From RBG-16-66-20 sp036560705 (GTDB lineage: Bacteria > Pseudomonadota > Gammaproteobacteria > Burkholderiales > SG8-39), in the NCBI GenBank assembly GCA_036560705.1, contig DATBQR010000016.1, forward strand, positions 1 to 64,000: 64,000 nucleotides of DNA. The letters run 5' to 3'. The notes under the pieces were generated by a model. That model was not told where the DNA came from, made no database searches, and was given only the letters and a program-made list of their open reading frames with translations. Positions 52,103 to 61,059 of the stretch are shown piece after piece. How positions within the stretch are numbered: the first letter of the stretch is position 1; the number at the start of each line of letters is the position of its first letter. Made by a program: the position numbers and the translations under genes.

Positions 52103-52171
52103 GGTGCGCTCCTGTACCCGTTCGTCCGCGCTGCATTTCCCGGCCGCCGGCAACGCCGTCAGCCGGCGCCG

Positions 52172-52813
52172 CTATCCCGCGAGCCCCGGAAAAAGCGCTC
52201 TCAAGCCCTCGGCCATCGTCTGCACCGCCATTGCCGCGAGCAAAAGTCCGAGGATGCGCGTGGCGATGTTGAGGCCGGTGACGCCAAGCCGGTCCGCAAT
52301 CGCGTTCGCTTGGCGAAGCGCCCACCAGGTCAGCAGGGCCACGAGCGCAATGCAGCCGATAAGCACCGCGAGATGCGCGGCGCCGCCCTTTTCAGCCGCG
52401 ATGATGGTGGTGCTGATGGCACCGGGGCCGGCCAGCAGCGGAATTGCGAGCGGCACGACGCCGCCCACTTCGCCGCTTTTCAGTTCGTGCGCCTCGTCCC
52501 TGGACTGCCGCACCCCGCCCACCTGCGCGTTCAGCATCGCGAGCGCCATCAAGAGCAGCACCAGACCGCCGCCGACCCGGAACGCCGGCAAGCTGGCGCC
52601 GATCAGGAGCAGCAGGGATTCGCCGACGACGCCGGACACCGCCAATACCGCGAAGACGGTAATCGCCACCACCCGCGAAAGAACCTTGCGCTGTTCTTCG
52701 GTGCGCGCTCCCTCGAACGCCAGAAAAAAGGGCACGGCAAGAAACGGGTCCACCACCGCCGTCAGCGTGACGACGAAGCGCAGGTAGTCGTTCATGCTCT
52801 GCACGGCTTCCAC
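52172..52813 (-). CDS. MarC/UPF0056 family membrane protein
   Basis: Six-helix inner-membrane protein of the MarC family, 213 residues if GTG 52813 is used (ATG 52795 gives 207). It has RFVVTLTAVVDPFLAVPFFL at the start, GVVPLAIPLLAGPGAISTTI in the middle and LNIATRILGLLLAAMAVQTM at the end. MarC was once linked to multiple antibiotic resistance, but the function is unresolved. It lies seven bases after the ThDP enzyme gene. Confidence 0.9.
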   Translation of the reverse strand: MEAVQSMNDYLRFVVTLTAVVDPFLAVPFFLAFEGARTEEQRKVLSRVVAITVFAVLAVSGVVGESLLLLIGASLPAFRVGGGLVLLLMALAMLNAQVGGVRQSRDEAHELKSGEVGGVVPLAIPLLAGPGAISTTIIAAEKGGAAHLAVLIGCIALVALLTWWALRQANAIADRLGVTGLNIATRILGLLLAAMAVQTMAEGLRALFPGLAG

Positions 52814-52819
52814 TTTTCT

Positions 52820-54484
52820 TCAGCCCTTCTTTTCCCGCGCAGGGTGAGGATGGGCGCGGCGTATGGTCGGCGACAGCACCTTGTCCGAGACGTGGAAGTC
52901 CCAGACCGCGGCGCCGCCGGTGGCGGCGAACTCCGCGACGAGCTTCGGCAGGTCCTTCAAGTCCTTGAAGGTCTTTCCCGCAAGCCCGAAGCCGCGCGCG
53001 ATGCCGGCGAAATCGGAGTAGCCGAACACCGAGCCGTCCTCGGGCATGCCTTCCGAGCGCAGCTTGTGAACCTCGGACCCGTACGCGCCGTCGTTCATCA
53101 CGACGACCAGGATCTTCAGTCCATGGCGCTTGATGGTTTCGAGCTCCTGCACGTGCATCATCAGGCTGCCGTCGCCGTCGAACAGCACGACGGTCCGGTC
53201 GGGGCGCGCTGCCGCCACGCCCATCGCGAAGGAGATGCCGTTGCCGATCGCGCCAAACTCGCGGATGGTGAGGAACCTTTCCTGCGGGCGCGAGGGCATC
53301 TGCGCGAAAAACCACGAGCAGTGGCCGCCCGAGTTCACCATCTCCCAGTCCCGCGGCAGGGCCTTCTCCAGCGCCTCGACCACGTCGCGCGGGTCGAGCA
53401 GGCCGGGCGCGATATCGAACTTCATGCTGTCGGGTTTTGTGGCGCGAATGCGCGCGGCCATCGCATCGGTGCGCCAGCTTTGTTTGCGAGCCGGCAAAGC
53501 TGCAGTCAATGCCTCCACACCAAGACGCGCGTCGGCCCGCAGGTGATGGCGCGCCACTTCCTGGCCCTGGCTGACCGCCACGGGATCGATGTCGATCTGC
53601 AGCATCTTCGCCTTCGGCCAGAGCTGGCCGCCGCCGCCCGCGTGGTAGGCGAGCGAGCAGCCGACCGCGACGACGAGATCGGCTTCCTTCAGGTACTCGA
53701 GGCCCACCTCGGGCGTGAAACTGCCCGAGATGCCGATGCAGAAAGGATCGTCGTGGAACAGGCCTCTCGCGGGCAGCGTCGTCGACAGCAGCCCGCCCGT
53801 CTTCGCGGCCAGCGCCCGGCAGGCGGGCCCGGCGCCGGCATCGACCGCGCCCAGGCCGGCGAACACGACGACCCGCTCAGCGCCCGCCAGCAGTTGCGCG
53901 GCCTTCGCCACGTCGTCGGGATGCGGCGGAATCGGCGAAGGGCGCGGCAACAGCTCGCGCGAAGGCTTCGGCAGCTTTTCCGGTCCGTCCCATGGACGCG
54001 CCTGCAGGTCGAACGGCACGCCGACCACCACGGGCCGGCGTTCGCGGCGCGCCTGCAGGAAGGCGTCGCGTATCTCGACCGGCATGCGTTCCACCATATG
54101 CAAGCGACGGTACGCGGCGCCCGTCGCGGTGATGAGCGGCGCCTGGTCGATTTCCTGGTTGTACCAGCCGCTCTTCAGCGGCGCTTCCCCCGCGAACACC
54201 ACCAGCGGCAGGTGCGCGCGCACGGCCGCGGGAAGCGCGGTGATCAATTGCGTTACGCCGGGCCCGCAGGTGACCGTCGCCACGCCCACGTCCGAATTCT
54301 TTCGCGCATACGCCATAGCGGCGGCGAGCGCGCAATGCTCGTGCCGGACGTAGATCATGCGGCAGCCCTGCTCCATCAGCCGCGAAGCCCAGTTCATGTT
54401 CGCGTCGCCGAGGAGCGCGAAGCAGTCCTTCACGCCCTCCTGTATGAAAGCCTGGGCGAGGATGTCAAAAACGTGGAGCTTCAT
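52820..54484 (-). CDS. Thiamine-diphosphate-dependent enzyme (acetolactate-synthase-like)
   Basis: A 554-residue protein with the three-domain POX/AHAS fold. The N-terminal Pyr domain has the cofactor-activating Glu in YVRHEHCALAAAMAYAR. The C-terminal PP domain has DGDGSLMMHVQELETIKRHG and NDGAYGSEVHKL (GDG...N metal and ThDP motif). The middle domain is near residues 190-330. No regulatory subunit is nearby and it is not linked to ilv genes, so a 2-oxo-acid decarboxylase or related lyase is as likely as acetolactate synthase. The ATG overlaps the stop of the binding-protein gene. Confidence 0.88.
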   Translation of the reverse strand: MKLHVFDILAQAFIQEGVKDCFALLGDANMNWASRLMEQGCRMIYVRHEHCALAAAMAYARKNSDVGVATVTCGPGVTQLITALPAAVRAHLPLVVFAGEAPLKSGWYNQEIDQAPLITATGAAYRRLHMVERMPVEIRDAFLQARRERRPVVVGVPFDLQARPWDGPEKLPKPSRELLPRPSPIPPHPDDVAKAAQLLAGAERVVVFAGLGAVDAGAGPACRALAAKTGGLLSTTLPARGLFHDDPFCIGISGSFTPEVGLEYLKEADLVVAVGCSLAYHAGGGGQLWPKAKMLQIDIDPVAVSQGQEVARHHLRADARLGVEALTAALPARKQSWRTDAMAARIRATKPDSMKFDIAPGLLDPRDVVEALEKALPRDWEMVNSGGHCSWFFAQMPSRPQERFLTIREFGAIGNGISFAMGVAAARPDRTVVLFDGDGSLMMHVQELETIKRHGLKILVVVMNDGAYGSEVHKLRSEGMPEDGSVFGYSDFAGIARGFGLAGKTFKDLKDLPKLVAEFAATGGAAVWDFHVSDKVLSPTIRRAHPHPAREKKG

Positions 54485-55266
54485 TTCAAGGGCGAAAGGC
54501 CCTGGACGCCATTCCGTTCGATCGAGCGGGCGATGAATCCCGAGGCGTTCAGGTCCTGCACGAACTGCTTGAGATACTCGTCCGCCGCCGGCCGCCCGCG
54601 CGGGATGCTGAGACCATGGTTCACGGTCATGAAGCGACCGTCCAGCAATCGCGCGTCCGGCATCTTCGGCATGGAGTCGATCAGCATGGGCTTCAGCGCC
54701 GCCATCGCCTCCGCCTTGCGCTCGTTGATCATGTCGATCGAACCCTGCAGGCTCTTCGAGTCGACCAGCGTGGCGTGCTTCAGCGCGCCGCGCAGGTAGA
54801 GTTCATAGCCCGCCTTCGCCGGCGCGGCGATACGGACGCCGGAGGAATCCACCTGGTCGACCGAGCGCAGCGGCGAGTCCTTGCGCACCACGTAAGTCGC
54901 CTCGATCGCGCTGATCGGCGGCGAAAAAGAGATCGTCTTCGCACGCGACGCCTCGATGGCGAGGATCGCGACGTCCCAGGTGCCCTTGTTGACCGTGTCC
55001 GCCACTTCGGCCGGCGTCGAGTGCACAACCATCTGCACCGGCACGCCCAGGCGCGACCCGAGCTCGCGCATCACGTCCACCGCCACCCCGCGAAGTTCCC
55101 CGGTCGCGGGATCTTTCGTCGTGAAGAGCGTATTGGTGAGGTTCATCCCAGCGCGCAGCGTGCCGGTGGGCGCCAGTTCCGCGCGCGCCGCGGCGGGCAC
55201 GTCGGGCGATGTCGCGCATCCGGTCATGGAAAGCACCGCCATAGTTGCCGCAAATAGTCTGAGCAT
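54481..55266 (-). CDS. Substrate-binding lipoprotein of an amino-acid-type ABC transporter
   Basis: A 261-residue periplasmic binding protein type 2. The lipobox is SMTGC (Cys17). The order is LRAGMNLTNTLFTTKD, RGVAVDVMRELGSRLGVPVQMV, TWDVAILAIEASRAKTISFSPP and the C-terminal ADEYLKQFVQDLNASGFI. No permease or ATPase of its own is present. It may serve the OpuF-like fusion upstream, deliver to an unlinked transporter, or sense a ligand for the ThDP-enzyme pathway with which it overlaps (ATGA). Confidence 0.87.
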   Translation of the reverse strand: MLRLFAATMAVLSMTGCATSPDVPAAARAELAPTGTLRAGMNLTNTLFTTKDPATGELRGVAVDVMRELGSRLGVPVQMVVHSTPAEVADTVNKGTWDVAILAIEASRAKTISFSPPISAIEATYVVRKDSPLRSVDQVDSSGVRIAAPAKAGYELYLRGALKHATLVDSKSLQGSIDMINERKAEAMAALKPMLIDSMPKMPDARLLDGRFMTVNHGLSIPRGRPAADEYLKQFVQDLNASGFIARSIERNGVQGLSPLK

Positions 55267-55335
55267 TTCATTCTCCGATTCTCCAAGGCTTCAATTTTTC
55301 AAATGTCGCTGTTGCGTCGCCAGTATCCAACTTCT

Positions 55336-56823
55336 CTACGGCGCGCGCACCTTTGCCATCCAGCCGAAGCGTTTCTCGCCAAGCTCGAAGGCGCCCTGTA
55401 CGATGAGCGCGAGCGCCGCGGCGGGAATGGCGCCGGCCAGCAGCGTCATATTGTCGTTCAGCGCCAGGCCGGAGACGATGCGCTCGCCGTAGCCGCCGGC
55501 GCCGACAAAGGCGGCAATGGTCGCGGTGCCGACGTTGATCACGGCGGAGGTCTTGATGCCGGCGAGGATGGAGGGCATGGCGAGGGGAATCTCGATGCGC
55601 CAGAGCCGGTCCTGCTTTGCGAGGCCCAGGGCGAGTGCAGCCTGGCGCATGCCCTTGCCGATCGCCTCCAGCCCCGCATAGGTATTGCGCACGATCGGCA
55701 GCAGCGCATACAGGAACAGCGCGATCAGCGCCGGCACGGTGCCGATGGTGCCGAGCAGCGCGATGAGGAACGCGAAGAGCGCGAGCGACGGGATGGTCTG
55801 GATGACGCCGACCGCGCCGAGAACGACCTGGGTCAGCGCCCTCACTTTGTGGGAAAGAATCCCCAGGGGAACCCCGACGGCGATGCTGGCGGCCAGCGAG
55901 ACGAACACCAGCACCAGGTGTTCGCCGGTCAGGCGCCAGAAGTCGGGGCCGAACAGGACGGAGGTGAATTTCCTGTCCGTTTTATTTTCCGATTTGAATC
56001 CGGAACTGAAAAGCGCAGCCGCTTCCGCGAAGCTCCTGCCCTGCAGCTCGGCGGCGGCGTTCAGGCGGATCATGGTCCGCTCGTCGATGCGGCCTGCCAG
56101 CTTCTGCAGTGCCCGCCACGCTTCCGGCAGGCGCGCCGGCACGTCGAGCCGGTAGAGCAGCACGGCGTCGTAGCGCGGAAAGAACTTGCGGTCGTCTTCG
56201 AGCACGCGCAGCTTGTAGCGCTCGATCTTGGCGTCCGTCGTGTAGATGTCCATGACGTCGATCTTGCCGGCGGCGATCGCTTCATAGGCAAGACCGTGAT
56301 CCAGCCCGGAAGGCGCCGCGAACGGCATTCCATACGCCGACGCCAGCCCGGGCCAACCGTCTCCACGGCCGATGAATTCCTGCGACAGGCCGAGCTTGAG
56401 TTCCGCGTGTTTCGCCAGATCGGAGAGCGAGCGGATGCCGAGTTCCTGCGCGCGCTCCTCGCGCATCGCCAGCGCGTAGCTGTTGTTGAAGCCCAGCGGC
56501 ACGGCGACGCCCAAGCCCATGGGCGCGAGCGCCCGGTTCAATTCGGCCATGCCCGGATTGCCGTCCAGCTTGAGGATTTCCTTGGCGATGGTGCCGGTGT
56601 ATTCCGGATACAGGTCGATGGAGCCCGCCTTGAGCGCGGCGAAAACGATGCCGGTATTGCCGAGGCCCTGCCGGTGCGTGACGGTGACCTGCGCGTCGCC
56701 CGCCGCCCTGGCGATGATCTCGCCGAGGATGTACGACTCGGTGAAGCGCTTGGAGCCGACTTTCAGGGTTTCGGCGTTGGCGGGAAAAATGAAAACGGAG
56801 AATAAAAGCAAAAGCCACTTCAT
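55336..56823 (-). CDS. Osmoprotectant-type ABC permease fused to a binding protein (OpuF/YehY-like)
   Basis: A 495-residue fusion. After a signal peptide (MKWLLLLFSVFIFPANA) comes a glycine-betaine-type binding domain (LKVGSKRFTESYILGEI, DLYPEYTGTI, VMDIYTTDAKIERYKL; residues about 18-275). A ProW-type permease of about six helices follows, including the IRNTYAGLEAIG coupling loop and IIVNVGTATIAAFVGAGGYG-like sequence. No ATPase gene of the ProV type is next to it. It overlaps the ABC exporter stop by 4 bases. Its ligand is inferred from family. Confidence 0.88.
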   Translation of the reverse strand: MKWLLLLFSVFIFPANAETLKVGSKRFTESYILGEIIARAAGDAQVTVTHRQGLGNTGIVFAALKAGSIDLYPEYTGTIAKEILKLDGNPGMAELNRALAPMGLGVAVPLGFNNSYALAMREERAQELGIRSLSDLAKHAELKLGLSQEFIGRGDGWPGLASAYGMPFAAPSGLDHGLAYEAIAAGKIDVMDIYTTDAKIERYKLRVLEDDRKFFPRYDAVLLYRLDVPARLPEAWRALQKLAGRIDERTMIRLNAAAELQGRSFAEAAALFSSGFKSENKTDRKFTSVLFGPDFWRLTGEHLVLVFVSLAASIAVGVPLGILSHKVRALTQVVLGAVGVIQTIPSLALFAFLIALLGTIGTVPALIALFLYALLPIVRNTYAGLEAIGKGMRQAALALGLAKQDRLWRIEIPLAMPSILAGIKTSAVINVGTATIAAFVGAGGYGERIVSGLALNDNMTLLAGAIPAAALALIVQGAFELGEKRFGWMAKVRAP

Positions 56824-58574
56824 GCCGCGCGTTCGAGCCGTTTCGTCTCGCTGTCGAGGAACTGCAGCGCCGCCAGGTTGGCGTAGAGGCCGCCCTGCTT
56901 CATCAAATCCGCGTGCGCGCCCTGCGCGACGATGGCGCCGCGGTCCATCACCACGATGCGGTCGGCGTGCTGCACGGTGGCGAGGCGGTGCGCGATCACC
57001 AGCGAAGTGCGGCCCCGCTCGAGCGCTTCCAGCGCCTGCTGCACCATGCGCTCGCTCGCCGCGTCCAGCGAACTGGTCGCCTCGTCCAGCAGCAGGATCG
57101 GCCGATCGGCGAGCAATGCCCGCGCGATCGACAGGCGCTGGCGCTGGCCGCCCGAGAGCGTGACGCCGCGCTCGCCGAGCAGCGTGTCCATGCCCTGCGG
57201 CAGCCGGTGGATGAATTCGAGCGCAAACGCCTGTTCGCAGGCGCGTTCCGCCTCTTCGCGGCTCGCCTCGGGCCGGCCGTAGCGGATGTTATCCATCACG
57301 CTGGCGGCGAAAATCACCGGGTCCTGCGGCACCACGGCGATCAGGCGCCGCAGCGCGGCGGGATCAAATTCGCGCAGGTCGGTGCCGCCGATGCGCACCG
57401 CGCCCGATTGCGGATCGTAAAAGCGCAGCAGCAGCGCGAGCACCGTGGTCTTGCCCGCGCCCGAGGGGCCCACCAGCGCCACCCGCTCGCCCTGCGAGAT
57501 GACCAGCGAGAAGCGGTCCAGAGCGGGCGTGCCGGGCCGCGCGGGATAGGCGAAGCCGACGGCGTCGAAGGCGATCTCGGTGTGCACCGGGCGCGGCGCG
57601 GGCAACGCCGGCGCGCGAATGGCGGGTTGCGTATCGAGGATCTCCATCAGCCGCTCGGTCGCGCCCGCGGCGCGCTGCAGCTCGCCCCAGACTTCCGACA
57701 CGGTGCCGGCGCCCGTCGCCACCACGAAGGCGTAGAACACGAAGGCGGACAACTCGCCCGCCGTCAGGCGCCCGGCGAACACGTCGTGCCCGCCGACCCA
57801 CAGGATCACGCCCACCGCGCTGAACGCGATCAGCATCACCAGCGCGATCAGCGCCGCCTTCTGGCCGATACGCGAAACCCCCGACCGGTAGGCCGCCTCG
57901 GCGTGCCGGCCGAAGGCCGCGCGGTCCGCCTCCTCGTGCGCATAGGCCTGCACGGTGCGGATCTCGTGCACCGCCTCATCGACGTAGGACGAGACATCGG
58001 CGACGCGGTCCTGGTTGTCGCGCGACAGGCGCCGCACGCGGCGGCCGAGCAGCAGCAGCGGCACCAGCGTGGCGGGGATGCCGAGCAGCACGCAGGCCGC
58101 CAGCTTCCAGCTCACCACGACCATCATCACCGCGGCGCCCAGCATCATCAGCAGGCTGCGCACGAACATCGACAGGCCGTAGCCGATCACCTGCTGCAGC
58201 AGCGTGGTGTCGTTGGTCAGGCGCGAGATCACTTCGCCGGTGCGGGTGGCTTCGAAATAGCCCGGCTCGAGCGCGAGGATGTGATTGAACACCGTCCGGC
58301 GCAGGTCGGTGACCACGCGCTCGCCGATCGTCATCATCAGGTAGAAGCGCACGAAGGTCGCCGCCGACAGCAGCGCCGCGACGCCGACCATCGCCGCGAG
58401 CGCGCCGTTCAGCAGCTGCGGATTGGCGCTGCCGAAGCCGTTGTCCACCACGTGCCGCAGGCCCTGGCCGAGCGCCAGCACGCAGCCCGCGGCCACCACC
58501 AGCGCGAGCAGCGCCGTAAAAATTTTCAATCGATACGGCGCGATAAAACGCGCCAAGCGCAGCGCATGCTTCAT
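56820..58574 (-). CDS. ABC exporter, fused transmembrane and ATPase half-transporter
   Basis: MsbA/ABCB-type half-transporter, 584 residues from ATG 58574 (ATG 58589 is also in frame). An N-terminal six-helix domain has YFEATRTGEVISRLTND in the coupling region. The ATPase domain has Walker A GPSGAGKTTVL, Q-loop VVPQDPVIFAASV, signature LSGGQRQRLSIARAL, Walker B ILLLDEATSSLD and H-loop VIAHRLATVQ. It probably exports lipids or drugs as a dimer. Despite sitting next to the OpuF-like gene it cannot be its ATPase, since it has its own membrane domain. Confidence 0.92.
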   Translation of the reverse strand: MKHALRLARFIAPYRLKIFTALLALVVAAGCVLALGQGLRHVVDNGFGSANPQLLNGALAAMVGVAALLSAATFVRFYLMMTIGERVVTDLRRTVFNHILALEPGYFEATRTGEVISRLTNDTTLLQQVIGYGLSMFVRSLLMMLGAAVMMVVVSWKLAACVLLGIPATLVPLLLLGRRVRRLSRDNQDRVADVSSYVDEAVHEIRTVQAYAHEEADRAAFGRHAEAAYRSGVSRIGQKAALIALVMLIAFSAVGVILWVGGHDVFAGRLTAGELSAFVFYAFVVATGAGTVSEVWGELQRAAGATERLMEILDTQPAIRAPALPAPRPVHTEIAFDAVGFAYPARPGTPALDRFSLVISQGERVALVGPSGAGKTTVLALLLRFYDPQSGAVRIGGTDLREFDPAALRRLIAVVPQDPVIFAASVMDNIRYGRPEASREEAERACEQAFALEFIHRLPQGMDTLLGERGVTLSGGQRQRLSIARALLADRPILLLDEATSSLDAASERMVQQALEALERGRTSLVIAHRLATVQHADRIVVMDRGAIVAQGAHADLMKQGGLYANLAALQFLDSETKRLERAA

Positions 58575-58591
58575 GGGAGTACTGTACATGG

Positions 58592-58611
58592 GTCCCCGCC
58601 TTCGCGGGGAC
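58592..58611. repeat. REP-like palindrome GTCCCCGC-CTTC-GCGGGGAC
   Basis: An eight-pair perfect stem with a four-base loop between the GGDEF gene stop (58629) and the exporter start (58574). The core matches a widespread interspersed palindrome of proteobacteria (GTCCCCGC-type). It could halt or stabilise the message between the two genes. Confidence 0.8.
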
Positions 58612-58628
58612 GGCGGCGAAGAAAGCGT

Positions 58629-60944
58629 CTACCGGCCGTAGAAGCGGTAGTTGTTGCGGCCCAGTTCCTTGGCGCGGTACATGGCGACGTCGGCGTTGCG
58701 CAGCAGCGCCTCGCCGTCGCCCGCGTCGAGCGGGTAGAGCGACACGCCGATGCTCGCGCCGATGACGAAGTCGCGCCCGTCGACCTGGAACGGCGGCACC
58801 AGCGAGCGCAGGATCTTCTCCGCCACCACCTGGCAGTCGCCCTCCTGCTGCAGGTCGGGGATCACCACCACGAATTCGTCGCCGCCGTGGCGCGCGAGCG
58901 TGTCGGCCTTGCGCAGGCAGCCCGCGACGCGGTGCGCCGCCTCGCGCAGCACCGCGTCGCCCGCGCGGTGGCCGAGCGCGTCGTTCACCTGCTTGAAACG
59001 GTCGAGGTCGACGACCATCAGCGCGATGCGCGAGTCGCGGCGCTGGGCGAGGAAGATGGCCTGCCGCAGGCGGTCGTCCAGGAGCCGGCGGTTGGGCAGC
59101 CCGGTCAGCGTGTCGTGGTAGGCGAGGAAGCGCGCTTCCTCCTCCTGGCGCTTCCTCTCGGTGATGTCCTGCGACACGCCGATCATGCGGTGCACCCGGC
59201 CGGAGGCGTCGGCAAGCGTCTTGGCGTGCGAAGACAGCCAGGCGATGCGGCCGTCCTGGCGGATCACGCGGTATTCGTTGGTGCAGGGGCCCACCTGCTC
59301 CCACGCCGTGCCCACGACGTTCAGGTACCGTTCGCGGTCCTCCGGGTGCACCATTTCCAGGTACTCCGACCAGCGCGTGGTGGTGCCCCCGGCGGTGCCG
59401 ACGATCGACGAAGGATCGCGGCCCCAGTGCAGCTGGTCGGAATCGCGGTCCCATTCCCAGTACATGAGTTCGGCGGCGTCCACGGCGAGGCGCAATTTCT
59501 CGACGTTTTCGTACAGCGCGGCGGCGGCGGTTTTCTCCGCGGTGATGTCGCGCGCGGTGCCGGTCGCGCCGATCACGCCTCCTTTCGCGTCGCGCAGCGG
59601 CACCGCGTTGAAAGACAGGTCCACGCGGCTGCCGTCGCGCCGCATATGGCGCGTTTCGTAATCGAATATCGATTCGCCCGACAGGACGCGGCCGAAGGTC
59701 GCCTGGTCGCGGTCGCTCACTTCCGGCGCGAGCAGATCAGTCGCGCTGCGGCCGATCATCTCGCTCGCCTGCACGCCGTAGATGCGCCGCACGGCGTCCG
59801 GGTTCAGGTAGGTCCAGAGCCCTGCTGCGTCGACCGCCCAGATCAGGTCGTTCGAGGTCTCGACCAGGTTACGGTACATGGCTTCGCTCTTCCTCAGCGC
59901 GCGCTCCGCGGCGTGCCGCTCGCTGGTGTCGCTGTAGGTGACGACCACCGAGGCCTGCGGCAGGTCGGGATTCAGGGCGCGGCCGACCGCCCGGCACCAT
60001 AGCGGGCTTCCGTTCTTTACCCGCATCTTGAATTCCCCGTCGAGCACCTGCCCGCCGGCAAGCAGTTTGTAGCGCTCGCCCGCCTCGTTCCAGAGCTCTT
60101 CGGTGGGATACAGCACGCGCGAGGACTGGCCCTGCAGTTCCCCGGGGCCGTAGCCGAGCATCTGCTCCAGGCGCCGGTTGCAGCGCACGATGACGCGGTC
60201 GGACATGAACGCGACGCCGACCGGCAGCAGGTCGAGCACCAGTTTTTCCTCGACCAGCACCCGTTCGTAGGCGTCGCGCGCCTGCTGCAGCTCCTTCACG
60301 TCGTGCAGCGCGCCGTCGATCGCTCCCTGCAGCTGCGCCTCGCTCTGCGCCAGCCTGCCCACCAGGTCGTCGTTCTCGATGCGGGTGCGCAGCGTGCGCA
60401 GGATGCCGTCATGCAGATTACGGTAGACGCGCGCCATCACCGCGCCGAACACGGCCACCATGAGCGCAAGCAGGTAGTAGGTGCGGCCTCCCTGCAGCGC
60501 GAGCTGGAGCACCACGCTGAGGAACGGCAGCGCGCCGAAGCTGTAGAACGCCGCGCGGCTGGGGGCGTACACCCCCGCCGCCCCGATGATATTGCCGCCG
60601 ACGACGAAGATGACCGCCAGCTGCAGCAGCGGATCGCCGGCGGGGAAGAAAACCAGCGGCGGCAAGCTCCACAGCGCGCCGGCGGCAAGGGCGCCGAGCG
60701 CGAAATATGCCTCGTGGCGCCGCGGGTCCGGATCGGGCGCCGCGGACAGGTGCCGATGCAGGCCGATGCGAACGGCGGTCAGCGCCACCAGCGTACCGAA
60801 CCAGGTGAGCAGCAGCTCCGCGGGAAACGCTTCCCACAGGACGAGCAGCAGCAGTCCCGCATTCGCGACCGTCGCGTAATACGCGGGCCGCGACACGTTG
60901 AACAGCGCCGCGACGCGCGCGGCAACGAGGCGTTCGTCAGCCAT
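58629..60944 (-). CDS. Membrane-bound PAS-PAS-PAS-GGDEF diguanylate cyclase
   Basis: A 771-residue protein. About six helices lie in residues 24-180. Three PAS domains follow: near 228-340 (LDLLPVGVAFMSDRVIVRCN), 350-470 (SNDLIWAVDAAGLWTYLNP) and 485-600 (AELMYWEWDRDSDQLHWG). A GGDEF domain with an intact GGDEF motif (ARHGGDEFVVVIPD) ends the protein. An RxxD inhibitory site (RKAD) lies five residues before GGDEF, so product inhibition by c-di-GMP is likely. It has no EAL domain. Input ligand is unknown. The 115-base gap upstream (60945-61059) contains TAGAAT on the minus strand at 61034-61029, a possible -10. Confidence 0.93.
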   Translation of the reverse strand: MADERLVAARVAALFNVSRPAYYATVANAGLLLLVLWEAFPAELLLTWFGTLVALTAVRIGLHRHLSAAPDPDPRRHEAYFALGALAAGALWSLPPLVFFPAGDPLLQLAVIFVVGGNIIGAAGVYAPSRAAFYSFGALPFLSVVLQLALQGGRTYYLLALMVAVFGAVMARVYRNLHDGILRTLRTRIENDDLVGRLAQSEAQLQGAIDGALHDVKELQQARDAYERVLVEEKLVLDLLPVGVAFMSDRVIVRCNRRLEQMLGYGPGELQGQSSRVLYPTEELWNEAGERYKLLAGGQVLDGEFKMRVKNGSPLWCRAVGRALNPDLPQASVVVTYSDTSERHAAERALRKSEAMYRNLVETSNDLIWAVDAAGLWTYLNPDAVRRIYGVQASEMIGRSATDLLAPEVSDRDQATFGRVLSGESIFDYETRHMRRDGSRVDLSFNAVPLRDAKGGVIGATGTARDITAEKTAAAALYENVEKLRLAVDAAELMYWEWDRDSDQLHWGRDPSSIVGTAGGTTTRWSEYLEMVHPEDRERYLNVVGTAWEQVGPCTNEYRVIRQDGRIAWLSSHAKTLADASGRVHRMIGVSQDITERKRQEEEARFLAYHDTLTGLPNRRLLDDRLRQAIFLAQRRDSRIALMVVDLDRFKQVNDALGHRAGDAVLREAAHRVAGCLRKADTLARHGGDEFVVVIPDLQQEGDCQVVAEKILRSLVPPFQVDGRDFVIGASIGVSLYPLDAGDGEALLRNADVAMYRAKELGRNNYRFYGR

Positions 60945-61059
60945 GCGTCAAGCTATCCGCGGCGGCGGGGAGACGGCCGGAACTGCTGCACGTGGATGAC
61001 CATTCCTTGCAAAACACCGATAGACGGCATTCTATTTCCGACGCACGCCGGCCGGAGGG

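Noticed and set aside
56913..60002. A 1029-codon plus-strand frame across two genes
   Set aside because: It is antisense to the ABC exporter and the GGDEF cyclase, both with complete motifs, and its Arg/His-rich translation resembles no protein.
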